Of a DNA stretch of 64,000 nucleotides, positions 39,864 through 47,590 are shown in pieces. Both the position numbers and the translations under genes were made by a program. Within the stretch, counting starts at the first letter, position 1; each line of letters starts with the position of its first letter. The stretch comes from Rhizobium sp. EC-SD404 (GTDB lineage Bacteria; Pseudomonadota; Alphaproteobacteria; Rhizobiales; Rhizobiaceae): contig NZ_LR701459.1 of the NCBI RefSeq assembly GCF_902498825.1, positions 874,001-938,000 of the forward strand, given 5' to 3'. The notes beneath the pieces were generated by a model. The model did not search any database. It saw nothing but the letters and a program-made list of their open reading frames with translations, and was not told the DNA's origin.

Positions 39864-41234
39864 TCAGTTGGCGGTGATCGTCTCGGCGAGGCCAAGCCCG
39901 GGGTCGCCGGCGGCCTCTGCCCGCTCATCGCTGCGATCGGCGGCATCGGCCGGGGCAGGGCGGGCATCGGCGCCTTGTGGCGCTGGCGTTGCGGTGGGTG
40001 GCGTTGCGGTGCGGCGCGGCCAGCGGAAATCGTCGGCGCGCCCGGCGGGTGCCGCCGCTGCCAGACCTTCCTCGACCAACCGGTCGCGCGGCGAGCGCAG
40101 TTCCGGCTCTGCGTAGGTCTCGCCATTGCCGAGAAGTGTGGTCGCCCCATCGAGCGCAGGGTCGGTGATGCCGATAGGCGCGGTGCGGGTGACGAGCACC
40201 GGAATACGCGGTCGCTCGACCTCACGCATCAGACCCTCATCGGCGCGGATGATGTCCTCGACAGTGGCGCTGACCGTGCCTTCGAGCAGGCGGCGGATCG
40301 GCCGCTCGGCATAGAATGCGAGTTTGCGCTTGCCGGCTGCCGTCATGTTGATCCCGTCGGATCCGCGCAGGCGCACCTGTTGGCCCTGGATGTCGGACCC
40401 GGTGGTGATGAAGGCGCCGCCTTCGTCGACGAAGCCGTCCCAGATATCTACGAAATCCGCCTCGGCGGCTTCCATCTGGTCGCGGTAAATCTGGTTGATC
40501 GCCAGAATATCGGCCGACATGCGCGGCGACTGGAAGGCCGGTGCACCGACCCAGATCAGCGGCACTTCGGCTGCCTCGGCGATATCGGCGAGCGCATCGA
40601 CGCGCGCCGCATATTCTCGCTTCCACCCATCGCTCAGAAGGTCGGCCGCGCCTTCGGCGGTGCTGAGCTGCTGTCGGTCGTTGGAGCCCAGCATCACGAC
40701 GAGGGCCGCCGGCTGCGTGTCCTCGAGGATGGTCGGAAGACTAGCCGGCCAGCTGTAGAAATCGTCACGCACGAGGCCCGACGAGCCATTGGTGCTGGAA
40801 ACGACGACCACATCGGTCGAGCTGGCAAAAGCCTCCTGCAGGCCTTCCGCCAATCCCGATGCCATGAAGTCGCCGATGACGAGCACGGTCTGCGCATCCT
40901 CGGCCTTCTCGACGATCGATGCGGCAGGGGTCGCAGCCTGGCGTGTCGGCCCGCCACTGGGCGATTGCGGCGATGCGCGTCGGCGCGCGGGTTGCTGCTG
41001 TTGCGGCGCCGGTTCGGCGCGCGGCGGCGGTGGTGGTGGGAATTCCTGCGAGCGTCGGGGTCCGAATATCAGGTCGATCACAGACCGGCGCTCGTAGCGC
41101 TCCTGAGCCGATGAGCTGGAAATCGGCATCGCGATGAGAATTGCGAGAACAATCATGACAAGCGAAAGCAGGCCGGCGGTTAAGCGCAGCCGGCTTGGCA
41201 AGGCCTGAGATGTCCGGTCCTGTCCGCCCGTCAC
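39864..41234 (-). CDS. DUF459 / SGNH-hydrolase-fold periplasmic protein
   Basis: 456 residues. A signal anchor (LTAGLLSLVMIVLAILIAMP) is followed by a Pro/Gln/Arg-rich linker (PPPPPPRAEPAPQQQQPARR), then an SGNH-like domain: VLVIGDFMASGLAEGLQEAF, VVMLGSNDRQQL and the later GSDGINMTAAGKRKLAFYAE. In the first motif Ser follows MA rather than the usual GDS. The conserved Asn (GSND) is present. The C-terminal about 100 residues are again low-complexity Ala/Pro. DUF459 proteins are envelope proteins of unknown substrate. It lies in a run of envelope genes. Confidence 0.85.
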   Translation of the reverse strand: MTGGQDRTSQALPSRLRLTAGLLSLVMIVLAILIAMPISSSSAQERYERRSVIDLIFGPRRSQEFPPPPPPRAEPAPQQQQPARRRASPQSPSGGPTRQAATPAASIVEKAEDAQTVLVIGDFMASGLAEGLQEAFASSTDVVVVSSTNGSSGLVRDDFYSWPASLPTILEDTQPAALVVMLGSNDRQQLSTAEGAADLLSDGWKREYAARVDALADIAEAAEVPLIWVGAPAFQSPRMSADILAINQIYRDQMEAAEADFVDIWDGFVDEGGAFITTGSDIQGQQVRLRGSDGINMTAAGKRKLAFYAERPIRRLLEGTVSATVEDIIRADEGLMREVERPRIPVLVTRTAPIGITDPALDGATTLLGNGETYAEPELRSPRDRLVEEGLAAAAPAGRADDFRWPRRTATPPTATPAPQGADARPAPADAADRSDERAEAAGDPGLGLAETITAN

Positions 41235-41336
41235 GTAATCCTCGAATGCTCCTCAACGACAAACGGGCGCCGAGTGATCGGCGCCCGGTCGATAGATCAA
41301 TCCTAGGCCGGCTGCCCCGGTCTTGCAATCGCCGCG

Positions 41337-42551
41337 CTACTGTCGAAGGCGCTGCAGAACGTTTTGCGATGGTTCGCCGTCCGTATCGAGGCCCATGCGT
41401 GACTGGAACTGACGAATGGCTTCCTGCGAACCGGAGCCGAGATTGCCGTCGATCTCGCCTCCATAATAGCCAAGCGATTTCAGACGCGTCTGGAGTTCGA
41501 ACTTCTCTTCCATCGACAGCGTGCCGGCAGGGCGCGGCCAGCGTTGGGTCATGCCGCCGTAACCGGCGATCTGGTCGGCAAGAAGCCCGACTGCAAGCGC
41601 GTAGGAGTCTGAGTTGTTGTAGCGCTTGATGATGAAGAAGTTGCGGACCATCAAGAATGCCGGGCCATTGGCGCCTGCCGGCATCTTCAGTTCCGCATTG
41701 TCCGAGCCGCGCGGAAAGCCGCGGCCGTCGGGCCGCCGGAAGCCGAGCTGTTCCCACTGCGCGAGAGTCTTGGTCTGTCCATTGTACGCGCTGCCATTGC
41801 CCGGAGCGACCGCCTCGTAGCCCCAGGTCTTGCCGTTCTGCCAGCCATTGGAGGACAACAGGTTGGCAGCCGTCGCCAGAGCGTCGGGGATGGAGGTCCA
41901 GATATCGCGGCGGCCATTCCCGTCGAAATCGACCGCATAGGCCTGATAGCTCGTCGGAATGAACTGGGTGTGTCCCATGGCGCCTGCCCAGGATCCGCTC
42001 AACTGCTCGCGACGGATATCGCCGGTTTCGAGGATCTTCAACGCAGCGACCAGCTGCGTGCGCCCAAACTTGGCGCGCCGGCTATCCTTGTAGGCCAGCG
42101 TTGCGAGAGCCTGCGGCACGTAGTGCAGCCGCTCGGGGCGTTCCAGAACGTCGCCGTAGTTCGATTCCATCGACCAGATGGCGAGAAGCACCGAACGGTC
42201 GATGCCGAAACGCTGTTCGATCCGGGCGAGCGTCTGAGCGTGGCGCTGGGCCATCTCCTGACCCTTGCGAACGGTGAATGGATTGACGCGGCTATCGAGG
42301 TAGTCCCAAATTTCCGAGCGGAATTCGGGCTGGTAGGCGGCTTTTTCCAGGACTTCAGGGTCCGGGATCGTCACGCCTTCGAAAGCATGGTCATAGGTGG
42401 CGCGGCTGACGCCGCTTTGTTGGGCGACGCCGGCAAAATCCCGGATCCACTGCTGGAACCCTGCATCGGCACGCGCTACGGAAGGTGTCATCATTCCAAG
42501 GGCGAGCGTCAGGGCCAGGCAGGCCGACGTTTCTCTCAAAATCCGCTTCAT
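41337..42551 (-). CDS. MltB-type lytic murein transglycosylase with peptidoglycan-binding domain
   Basis: 404 residues. Signal peptide (CLALTLALGMMTPSVARA), transglycosylase domain with catalytic Glu129 in LLAIWSMESNYGD, then GAMGHTQFIPTSYQAYAVDF and DALATAANLLSSNGW, typical of SLT_2/MltB proteins. A C-terminal peptidoglycan-binding repeat follows (FELQTRLKSLGYYGGEIDGN, then AIRQFQSRMGL). It cleaves murein glycan with formation of anhydromuramyl ends. GGAGG precedes the ATG. Confidence 0.93.
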   Translation of the reverse strand: MKRILRETSACLALTLALGMMTPSVARADAGFQQWIRDFAGVAQQSGVSRATYDHAFEGVTIPDPEVLEKAAYQPEFRSEIWDYLDSRVNPFTVRKGQEMAQRHAQTLARIEQRFGIDRSVLLAIWSMESNYGDVLERPERLHYVPQALATLAYKDSRRAKFGRTQLVAALKILETGDIRREQLSGSWAGAMGHTQFIPTSYQAYAVDFDGNGRRDIWTSIPDALATAANLLSSNGWQNGKTWGYEAVAPGNGSAYNGQTKTLAQWEQLGFRRPDGRGFPRGSDNAELKMPAGANGPAFLMVRNFFIIKRYNNSDSYALAVGLLADQIAGYGGMTQRWPRPAGTLSMEEKFELQTRLKSLGYYGGEIDGNLGSGSQEAIRQFQSRMGLDTDGEPSQNVLQRLRQ

Positions 42552-42714
42552 GTCTCGTCCTCCTGAACCGTCGACTGCAACTAGCTGGCGTTTCGGCCGT
42601 TACCGCCTGATCCGTGTCTTCGATGGCCGCGAATCGCATGGTTTGCGGCAGGTTTTCCAACCGAAGGCCGAATGTTACGTCGATGAAGTCAATAAAGTCT
42701 TTACCATGAAATCT

Positions 42715-42724
42715 TGACCGGTCA
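42715..42724. repeat. 10-bp palindrome upstream of galU
   Basis: TGACCGGTCA, 95 bases before the galU start, in the 267-base gap between the transglycosylase gene and galU. Possible operator; short enough to be chance. Nothing else is seen in the gap. Confidence 0.2.
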
Positions 42725-42818
42725 TTTTCTGCCCCGCGTCGAAGGCGACGCGAAGCAACATAGTGGCGTTTGGTCTAAGGTATTTGTTAGGCAACCGATC
42801 ACGAGGGAACGAGAGTCA

Positions 42819-43697
42819 ATGTCGACATTTAAAAAGGTCAGAAAAGCCGTGCTCCCAGTGGCGGGTCTCGGCACACGTTTCCTGCCTGCTACCAAGGCCG
42901 TGCCCAAGGAAATGTTGACCATCGTCGACAAGCCCGTCGTCCAGTATGTCGTTGAGGAAGCCGCTGCCGCCGGCATCGAGCATTTCGTGTTCGTCACCGG
43001 GCGCAACAAGGCGGTCATCGAAGATCATTTCGACATCCAGTTCGAGCTGAACGAGACGCTCGAAGCCCGCGGCAAGACAGCCGAGCTGGCCAACATCAAA
43101 GCGATGCTGCCAAAGGCCGGCTCGATGAGCTTCACCCGCCAGCAGGAACCTCTCGGTCTCGGCCACGCAGTCTGGTGTGCTCGCGATATCATCGGCGACG
43201 AGCCCTTCGCGCTGCTCCTGCCCGACATGCTGATGCAAGCCGACCGCGGCTGCCTGAGCGGCATGATGGACCTCTATGCGCAGTCGGGCGGCAACGTCGT
43301 GTCGGTCGAGGAGTGCCATCCCGATCTTTCGCACAAATACGGTATCGTCGGCATGGGCGAGGAACTTGGCGAAGGCTTCAAGATCACCGAAATGGTCGAA
43401 AAGCCGGCAAAGGGAACTGCACCGTCGAACTGGTTCATCAACGGCCGCTACATTCTGCAGCCGGAAATTTTCGACATACTGGAAACCCAGGAGCGCGGCG
43501 CGGGCAACGAGATCCAGTTGACGGACGGCATGTTGCGCCTGGCCGAGACCCAGGAGTTTGCCGGCTATCGTTTCCGCGGCAACACCTATGACTGCGGTTC
43601 CAAGGACGGGTTCATCAAGGCCAACCTTGCCTTCGCACTCGCACGCGACGATATTCGAAGCCTGATCGAAGACGATCTGAGGGCGCTGCTCGGCTGA
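42819..43697 (+). CDS. galU: UTP--glucose-1-phosphate uridylyltransferase
   Basis: 292 residues from the ATG at 42819 (GAGAG upstream). Nucleotide-binding start [20 protein letters not shown] with [19 protein letters not shown], sugar-site region [18 protein letters not shown] and [15 protein letters not shown]. It makes UDP-glucose for exopolysaccharide, LPS and cyclic glucan. The stop is immediately followed, with no spacer, by the end of the convergent beta-barrel gene. Confidence 0.96.
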   Translation: MSTFKKVRKAVLPVAGLGTRFLPATKAVPKEMLTIVDKPVVQYVVEEAAAAGIEHFVFVTGRNKAVIEDHFDIQFELNETLEARGKTAELANIKAMLPKAGSMSFTRQQEPLGLGHAVWCARDIIGDEPFALLLPDMLMQADRGCLSGMMDLYAQSGGNVVSVEECHPDLSHKYGIVGMGEELGEGFKITEMVEKPAKGTAPSNWFINGRYILQPEIFDILETQERGAGNEIQLTDGMLRLAETQEFAGYRFRGNTYDCGSKDGFIKANLAFALARDDIRSLIEDDLRALLG

Positions 43698-45140
43698 TCA
43701 GCGCCTGAGCGTAAGGCCGGCACCGATGGTGAGCGTATCGTAATCCTCGGTGCCGTCCTGCGTGGTCCGCTCGTAGGCGATGTCAGCTTCGAGATCGAGG
43801 TTGCGATTGAGAGACCAGACGAGGCCGGCCGACGCATCGTAGATATACTGATCGGCGATATCGAAGCCGTAATAGTCCCGCAGGGTGAGCCCACCGCCCA
43901 GACGCGCGAGAAGGTTGTCACGCACCGCATGGGTCAGGTTGATATAGAACCGTTGCGCCACCGATCCTGAAAGATCGGCCGTGGTCGAGCTTTCGATTTC
44001 CGTAAGCGCTCCGAATTGCACATCGGTGCCGCGCTTCGGGGACCAGTTGATCAAACCGTCGAGCGTGAAGGCGTCGATCGAGGCAAGCCGCGCATCGTCG
44101 ACATCGCGGATCGCGTAACCTGCGGCGATTTCACCGAACCACTTCTCGCCGAGATCGATTTCGATCCCGCTTCGCAGACCATAGGTGGTCGCGGATCGTT
44201 CAAATCCCGACCGATCGATCTCCTCGTCGAATTCGGCGCGGCTAACTTCGCTTTCGATGAACGGCGACAGGATCGCCGAGGCCGCATAGGCGAGCCGGCT
44301 GCGCAGCGAGACACTGGTCTGGTCGCGGTCGTCGAGTGCGACATCGGAACCGTCGGCAAGCCGCGCGCTTCCATAAAGCGAGCGCACGGCATCCACATCC
44401 ACCGAGCCGCGGATCAGCCCGAACTCTCGGGCGAGGCCTGCTCCTGCGGAAAACTCGTGAATGGAGGCCTGCGCATCGGCGCCGATCACTGCGTTCGGAT
44501 CGGTATCGTCCTCGCGCTCGAAATCATAGCCTGCGCGCAGCGTCGCCGTCGTCGGCCCGCCGAGATCCAGGCGCAGAATCGTGTCGATCTCGGCACTGGG
44601 GTCCGTCGCTCCCTCACCACTGAGATTTTCCTGGAAGACGCCGCCGCCGATAACCGACAGCTGATGCCGCGACCAATCGGAGCGCAGGTCGAAACGACCG
44701 TCGGTCTGGGTGAAAATGCGGTCTTCGCCGCTCGATTGCTGTTCGCTGACGATGCGTTGCGTGAGCGAAGGCCGCAGAACGAAGGTTCCAAGCCGGATAC
44801 CGTCGGCTTCCGTCGGCTCCGGGCCCCGCCGGCGCAATTGGCCGTTCACCGTTTCAGTGCGCGGGTTTTGCCGCCCGTCGATGCGGATCGGCTGAGCCGG
44901 CTGGGGTGGGGGTAATTCCTCCGCGATCAACTCCTCGATCGTCGGATCGTCGGTGATCTCGTCGGCGCTGTCGGTAGTGAGCGAGCTTCCAAGCGCGATG
45001 GAGGCATCGGGCGTGTCCGATACCTGTGCCCAGACCGGCGAGGAGAGCATGGTGCCAAGCAATAGGACGGCAAGCAGCGACGACCGGCGACCGACCGGCT
45101 TGCTCCGTTCTCCCGCCGCCCTTTCCGGGTAAGCCCGCAT
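43698..45140 (-). CDS. Outer-membrane beta-barrel protein (BBP2-type putative porin)
   Basis: 480 residues from the ATG at 45140, preferred for AAGGCGG five bases upstream; an ATG at 45176 adds 12. A signal peptide (LLAVLLLGTMLSSPVWAQ) and an acidic Pro-rich lead are followed by a long series of alternating amphipathic strands (for example DGRFDLRSDWSRHQLSVIGG and LSGSVAQRFYINLTHAVRDN). This is the pattern of the putative beta-barrel porin 2 family seen with polysaccharide export. The C-terminus ends LTLRR rather than in an aromatic residue. Cargo unknown; it lies beside galU and kdsD. Confidence 0.8.
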   Translation of the reverse strand: MRAYPERAAGERSKPVGRRSSLLAVLLLGTMLSSPVWAQVSDTPDASIALGSSLTTDSADEITDDPTIEELIAEELPPPQPAQPIRIDGRQNPRTETVNGQLRRRGPEPTEADGIRLGTFVLRPSLTQRIVSEQQSSGEDRIFTQTDGRFDLRSDWSRHQLSVIGGGVFQENLSGEGATDPSAEIDTILRLDLGGPTTATLRAGYDFEREDDTDPNAVIGADAQASIHEFSAGAGLAREFGLIRGSVDVDAVRSLYGSARLADGSDVALDDRDQTSVSLRSRLAYAASAILSPFIESEVSRAEFDEEIDRSGFERSATTYGLRSGIEIDLGEKWFGEIAAGYAIRDVDDARLASIDAFTLDGLINWSPKRGTDVQFGALTEIESSTTADLSGSVAQRFYINLTHAVRDNLLARLGGGLTLRDYYGFDIADQYIYDASAGLVWSLNRNLDLEADIAYERTTQDGTEDYDTLTIGAGLTLRR

Positions 45141-45294
45141 GAACCGCCTTGCATGGATAGAATGGATGACGGTCATTGCGAACCGTCACTGTGATTGCCA
45201 AATCGTAAACGCTCGTGGTTAACGCTTTCTTGCGGCTTGCCTCAGGGCGGTGTTCGCATGGACACAAGGCGCCAAACGGTCTAACGGAAACGCC

Positions 45295-46290
45295 ATGTCG
45301 ATGACCCAAACACAGGATGCTCGAAGCGAAATCACCGCTTCGGCGCTACGAACCCTCGAGATCGAACGTGCCGGCCTGGCCGCATTGCAGGCCGCGCTGG
45401 CCAACGGCCTCGGCGACCGGTTCCGCGAGGCCGTCGAGCACGTCCGAGCGGCGACGGGTCGCGTGATCGTCACCGGCGTCGGCAAGAGCGGGCACATCGG
45501 CTCCAAACTCGCGGCGACGCTCGCCTCCACGGGCACCCCCGCTTTTTTCGTGCATCCCGTTGAAGCCAATCACGGTGATCTGGGGATGATCGCGCAGGAC
45601 GACCTGATCATCGCCATGTCGTGGTCCGGCGAAACGGCCGAATTGCGCGGGATCATCGCTTACGCCAAGCGCTTCCGCATTCCGCTGATCGGACTGACCT
45701 CGGGCGCGGAGTCCACGCTTGCCCAGGAAGCCGACGTGGCGCTGATCATGCCGAAAGAGCAGGAGGCCTGCCCCCACGGGTTGGCGCCGACGACCTCGAC
45801 GATCATGCAGCTCGCGCTCGGCGACGCGTTGGCCATCGCACTCCTCGAAACACGGGGTTTCACCGCCAATGATTTCCGCGTCTTCCATCCGGGCGGCAAG
45901 CTTGGTTCGATGTTGACCCACGTTTCAGACCTGATGCACAGCGGCGATCGTCTGCCGCTGGTACCGATCGGTACCGGCGTTCCTGAAGCAGTCGCCAAGC
46001 TGTCCGAAAAGCGGTTTGGCTGCGTCGGCATCGTGGGCGAGGGCGGTGGACTGGTCGGCATCATCACCGATGGCGACCTTGCGCGTAATTTGGCGCGTGA
46101 CCTGAGCGGTCTCCTCGTCGAGGAGATGATGACGGTCAATCCGAAGACGGTTGCGAGTTCAGTGCTTGCGGGAAGCGCTCTTGCGCTGCTCGAGGATCAC
46201 AACATCAGTGCGCTGTTCGTTACCGATGAGAACCGTCGCCCTGTCGGCATCGTGCATTTCCACGATCTGCTGCGCGTCGGCGCGGCCTGA
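45295..46290 (+). CDS. kdsD: Arabinose-5-phosphate isomerase (KdsD/KpsF)
   Basis: 331 residues from the ATG at 45295. SIS domain: GRVIVTGVGKSGHIGSKLAAT, MSWSGETAELRGIIAYAKR and HGLAPTTSTIMQLALGDALA. Two CBS domains follow (from about residue 205; FGCVGIVGEGGGLVGIITDG and NISALFVTDENRRPVGIVH). It makes D-arabinose 5-phosphate, precursor of Kdo in LPS. The intergenic region to the divergent beta-barrel gene is about 150 bases. Confidence 0.93.
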   Translation: MSMTQTQDARSEITASALRTLEIERAGLAALQAALANGLGDRFREAVEHVRAATGRVIVTGVGKSGHIGSKLAATLASTGTPAFFVHPVEANHGDLGMIAQDDLIIAMSWSGETAELRGIIAYAKRFRIPLIGLTSGAESTLAQEADVALIMPKEQEACPHGLAPTTSTIMQLALGDALAIALLETRGFTANDFRVFHPGGKLGSMLTHVSDLMHSGDRLPLVPIGTGVPEAVAKLSEKRFGCVGIVGEGGGLVGIITDGDLARNLARDLSGLLVEEMMTVNPKTVASSVLAGSALALLEDHNISALFVTDENRRPVGIVHFHDLLRVGAA

Positions 46291-46301
46291 CCGACACAAA
46301 A

Positions 46302-46332
46302 AACAGACGCTGGGCTAAGCCCGGCGCCTGTT
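46302..46332 (-). terminator. Terminator after hemH
   Basis: AACAG-A-CGC-T-GGGC pairs with GCCC-G-GCG-C-CTGTT around TAA, with one mismatch and one wobble. On the minus strand six T follow, so it ends hemH; it may also stop kdsD. Confidence 0.8.
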
Positions 46333-46362
46333 CTTCAAATCAGTGATCATGAAGGTGCTAGA

Positions 46363-47427
46363 TCAGATCCAGCCCTGCAACTCGCGCCGAACGACGCTCT
46401 CGAGCACCCGCATCCCATCCTCTGAATCGTTGAGGCATGGAATATGCGTGAACTTTTCGCCGCCGTGCTCCTCGAAGATCTCATGCGCCTCGCCGGCAAT
46501 TTCCTCGAGCGTTTCCAGGCAGTCCGAGACGAACCCGGGATTGAGGACGGCGATGCGCTTCACGCCATCCTTGGCGAGCTGCTCGACTGTCTTGTCGGTA
46601 TAGGGCTGCAGCCATTCCTCGGGCCCGAAGCGTGACTGGAAGGTCGGCCGGAACCGGTCCTTCGTCCAGCCGAGACGCTCGCGCACCAGACGCCCGGTCT
46701 TCATGCAGTGGCAGTGATACGGATCGCCGCGCTTGAAATAGGATTGCGGAATGCCGTGGAAGGAAGCGAGCACGACTTCCGGTTCCCAATCGAGCGTCGC
46801 CAGATGCTTCTCGATCGAGGTCGCGATGGCGTCGATATAGACGGGATCGTCGTGGTAGGGCGGCACCGTGCGGATCGCCGGCTGCCAGCGCATCGCGAGC
46901 AGCGCCTCGAACACCTTGTCGTTCACCGTGGCGGTCGTCGTCGCCGAATATTGCGGATAGAGCGGAAAAACCAGAATGCGATCGCAGCCTTCCGCCTTCA
47001 ACGCGTCGATGCGTTCGGCGATCGACGGCTTGCCGTAGCGCATTGCCCAGTCGACATGGACGTTCGGGTGGTTCGCGAGCGAAGCGCCAAGGCTATCGGA
47101 CTGGTTGCGCGTGTAGGTGCGCAGGTAGCTCTCATCGAGCTCCTTGTTCCAGATTTCCTCGTACGCCTTGCCGACCCGCTTCGGACGGGTATTGAGCACG
47201 ATGCCGAACAGGATCGGGTACCAGAGCGCCTTCGGCCATTCGATGACGCGCTTGTCGGTGAGAAACTCTTTCAGATAGCGCCGCATGGAGACCGGGTCGG
47301 TCGCATCGGGCGTGCCGAGATTGACCAGCAACACGCCCACCTTGCCGAGCTTCACCGGCGGGTGGTCCGCAGGCAACGTCATGGCAGGATCTGCCACATC
47401 GAAATCGAGATTGACGTGCTTGTTCAT
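46363..47427 (-). CDS. hemH: Ferrochelatase
   Basis: 354 residues from the ATG at 47427; upstream in-frame sequence to 47499 is not family-like. VGVLLVNLGTPDATDPVSMR near the start, VFPLYPQYSATTTATV, the active-site His in ASFHGIPQSYFKRGDPYHC and Glu in FVSDCLETLEEIAGEA. It inserts ferrous iron into protoporphyrin IX. Single gene between kdsD and the 5'-nucleotidase gene. Confidence 0.96.
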   Translation of the reverse strand: MNKHVNLDFDVADPAMTLPADHPPVKLGKVGVLLVNLGTPDATDPVSMRRYLKEFLTDKRVIEWPKALWYPILFGIVLNTRPKRVGKAYEEIWNKELDESYLRTYTRNQSDSLGASLANHPNVHVDWAMRYGKPSIAERIDALKAEGCDRILVFPLYPQYSATTTATVNDKVFEALLAMRWQPAIRTVPPYHDDPVYIDAIATSIEKHLATLDWEPEVVLASFHGIPQSYFKRGDPYHCHCMKTGRLVRERLGWTKDRFRPTFQSRFGPEEWLQPYTDKTVEQLAKDGVKRIAVLNPGFVSDCLETLEEIAGEAHEIFEEHGGEKFTHIPCLNDSEDGMRVLESVVRRELQGWI

Positions 47428-47534
47428 GGTTGGGGCGACCCTTGTCTCGGCATCCACCTGGAATGACCTCTCACATAAAGGCGACGCGCCAATTTTCAAT
47501 CATTCCAATTTGTCGCATGAAACGACTGCATAAC

Positions 47535-47564
47535 AAAAGCCCGGATACGAGGATCCGGGCTTTT
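47535..47564. terminator. Terminator between hemH start and the 5'-nucleotidase end
   Basis: AAAAGCCCGGAT (47535-47546) pairs with ATCCGGGCTTTT (47553-47564) around ACGAGG. It serves the minus-strand nucleotidase gene. Confidence 0.92.
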
Positions 47565-47590
47565 GGTGTTTCAGGGACTTTCGACCGCGA

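Noticed and set aside
42397..42717. 106-codon plus-strand frame before galU
   Set aside because: Starts inside the transglycosylase gene on the other strand, shows no family similarity and ends before galU.
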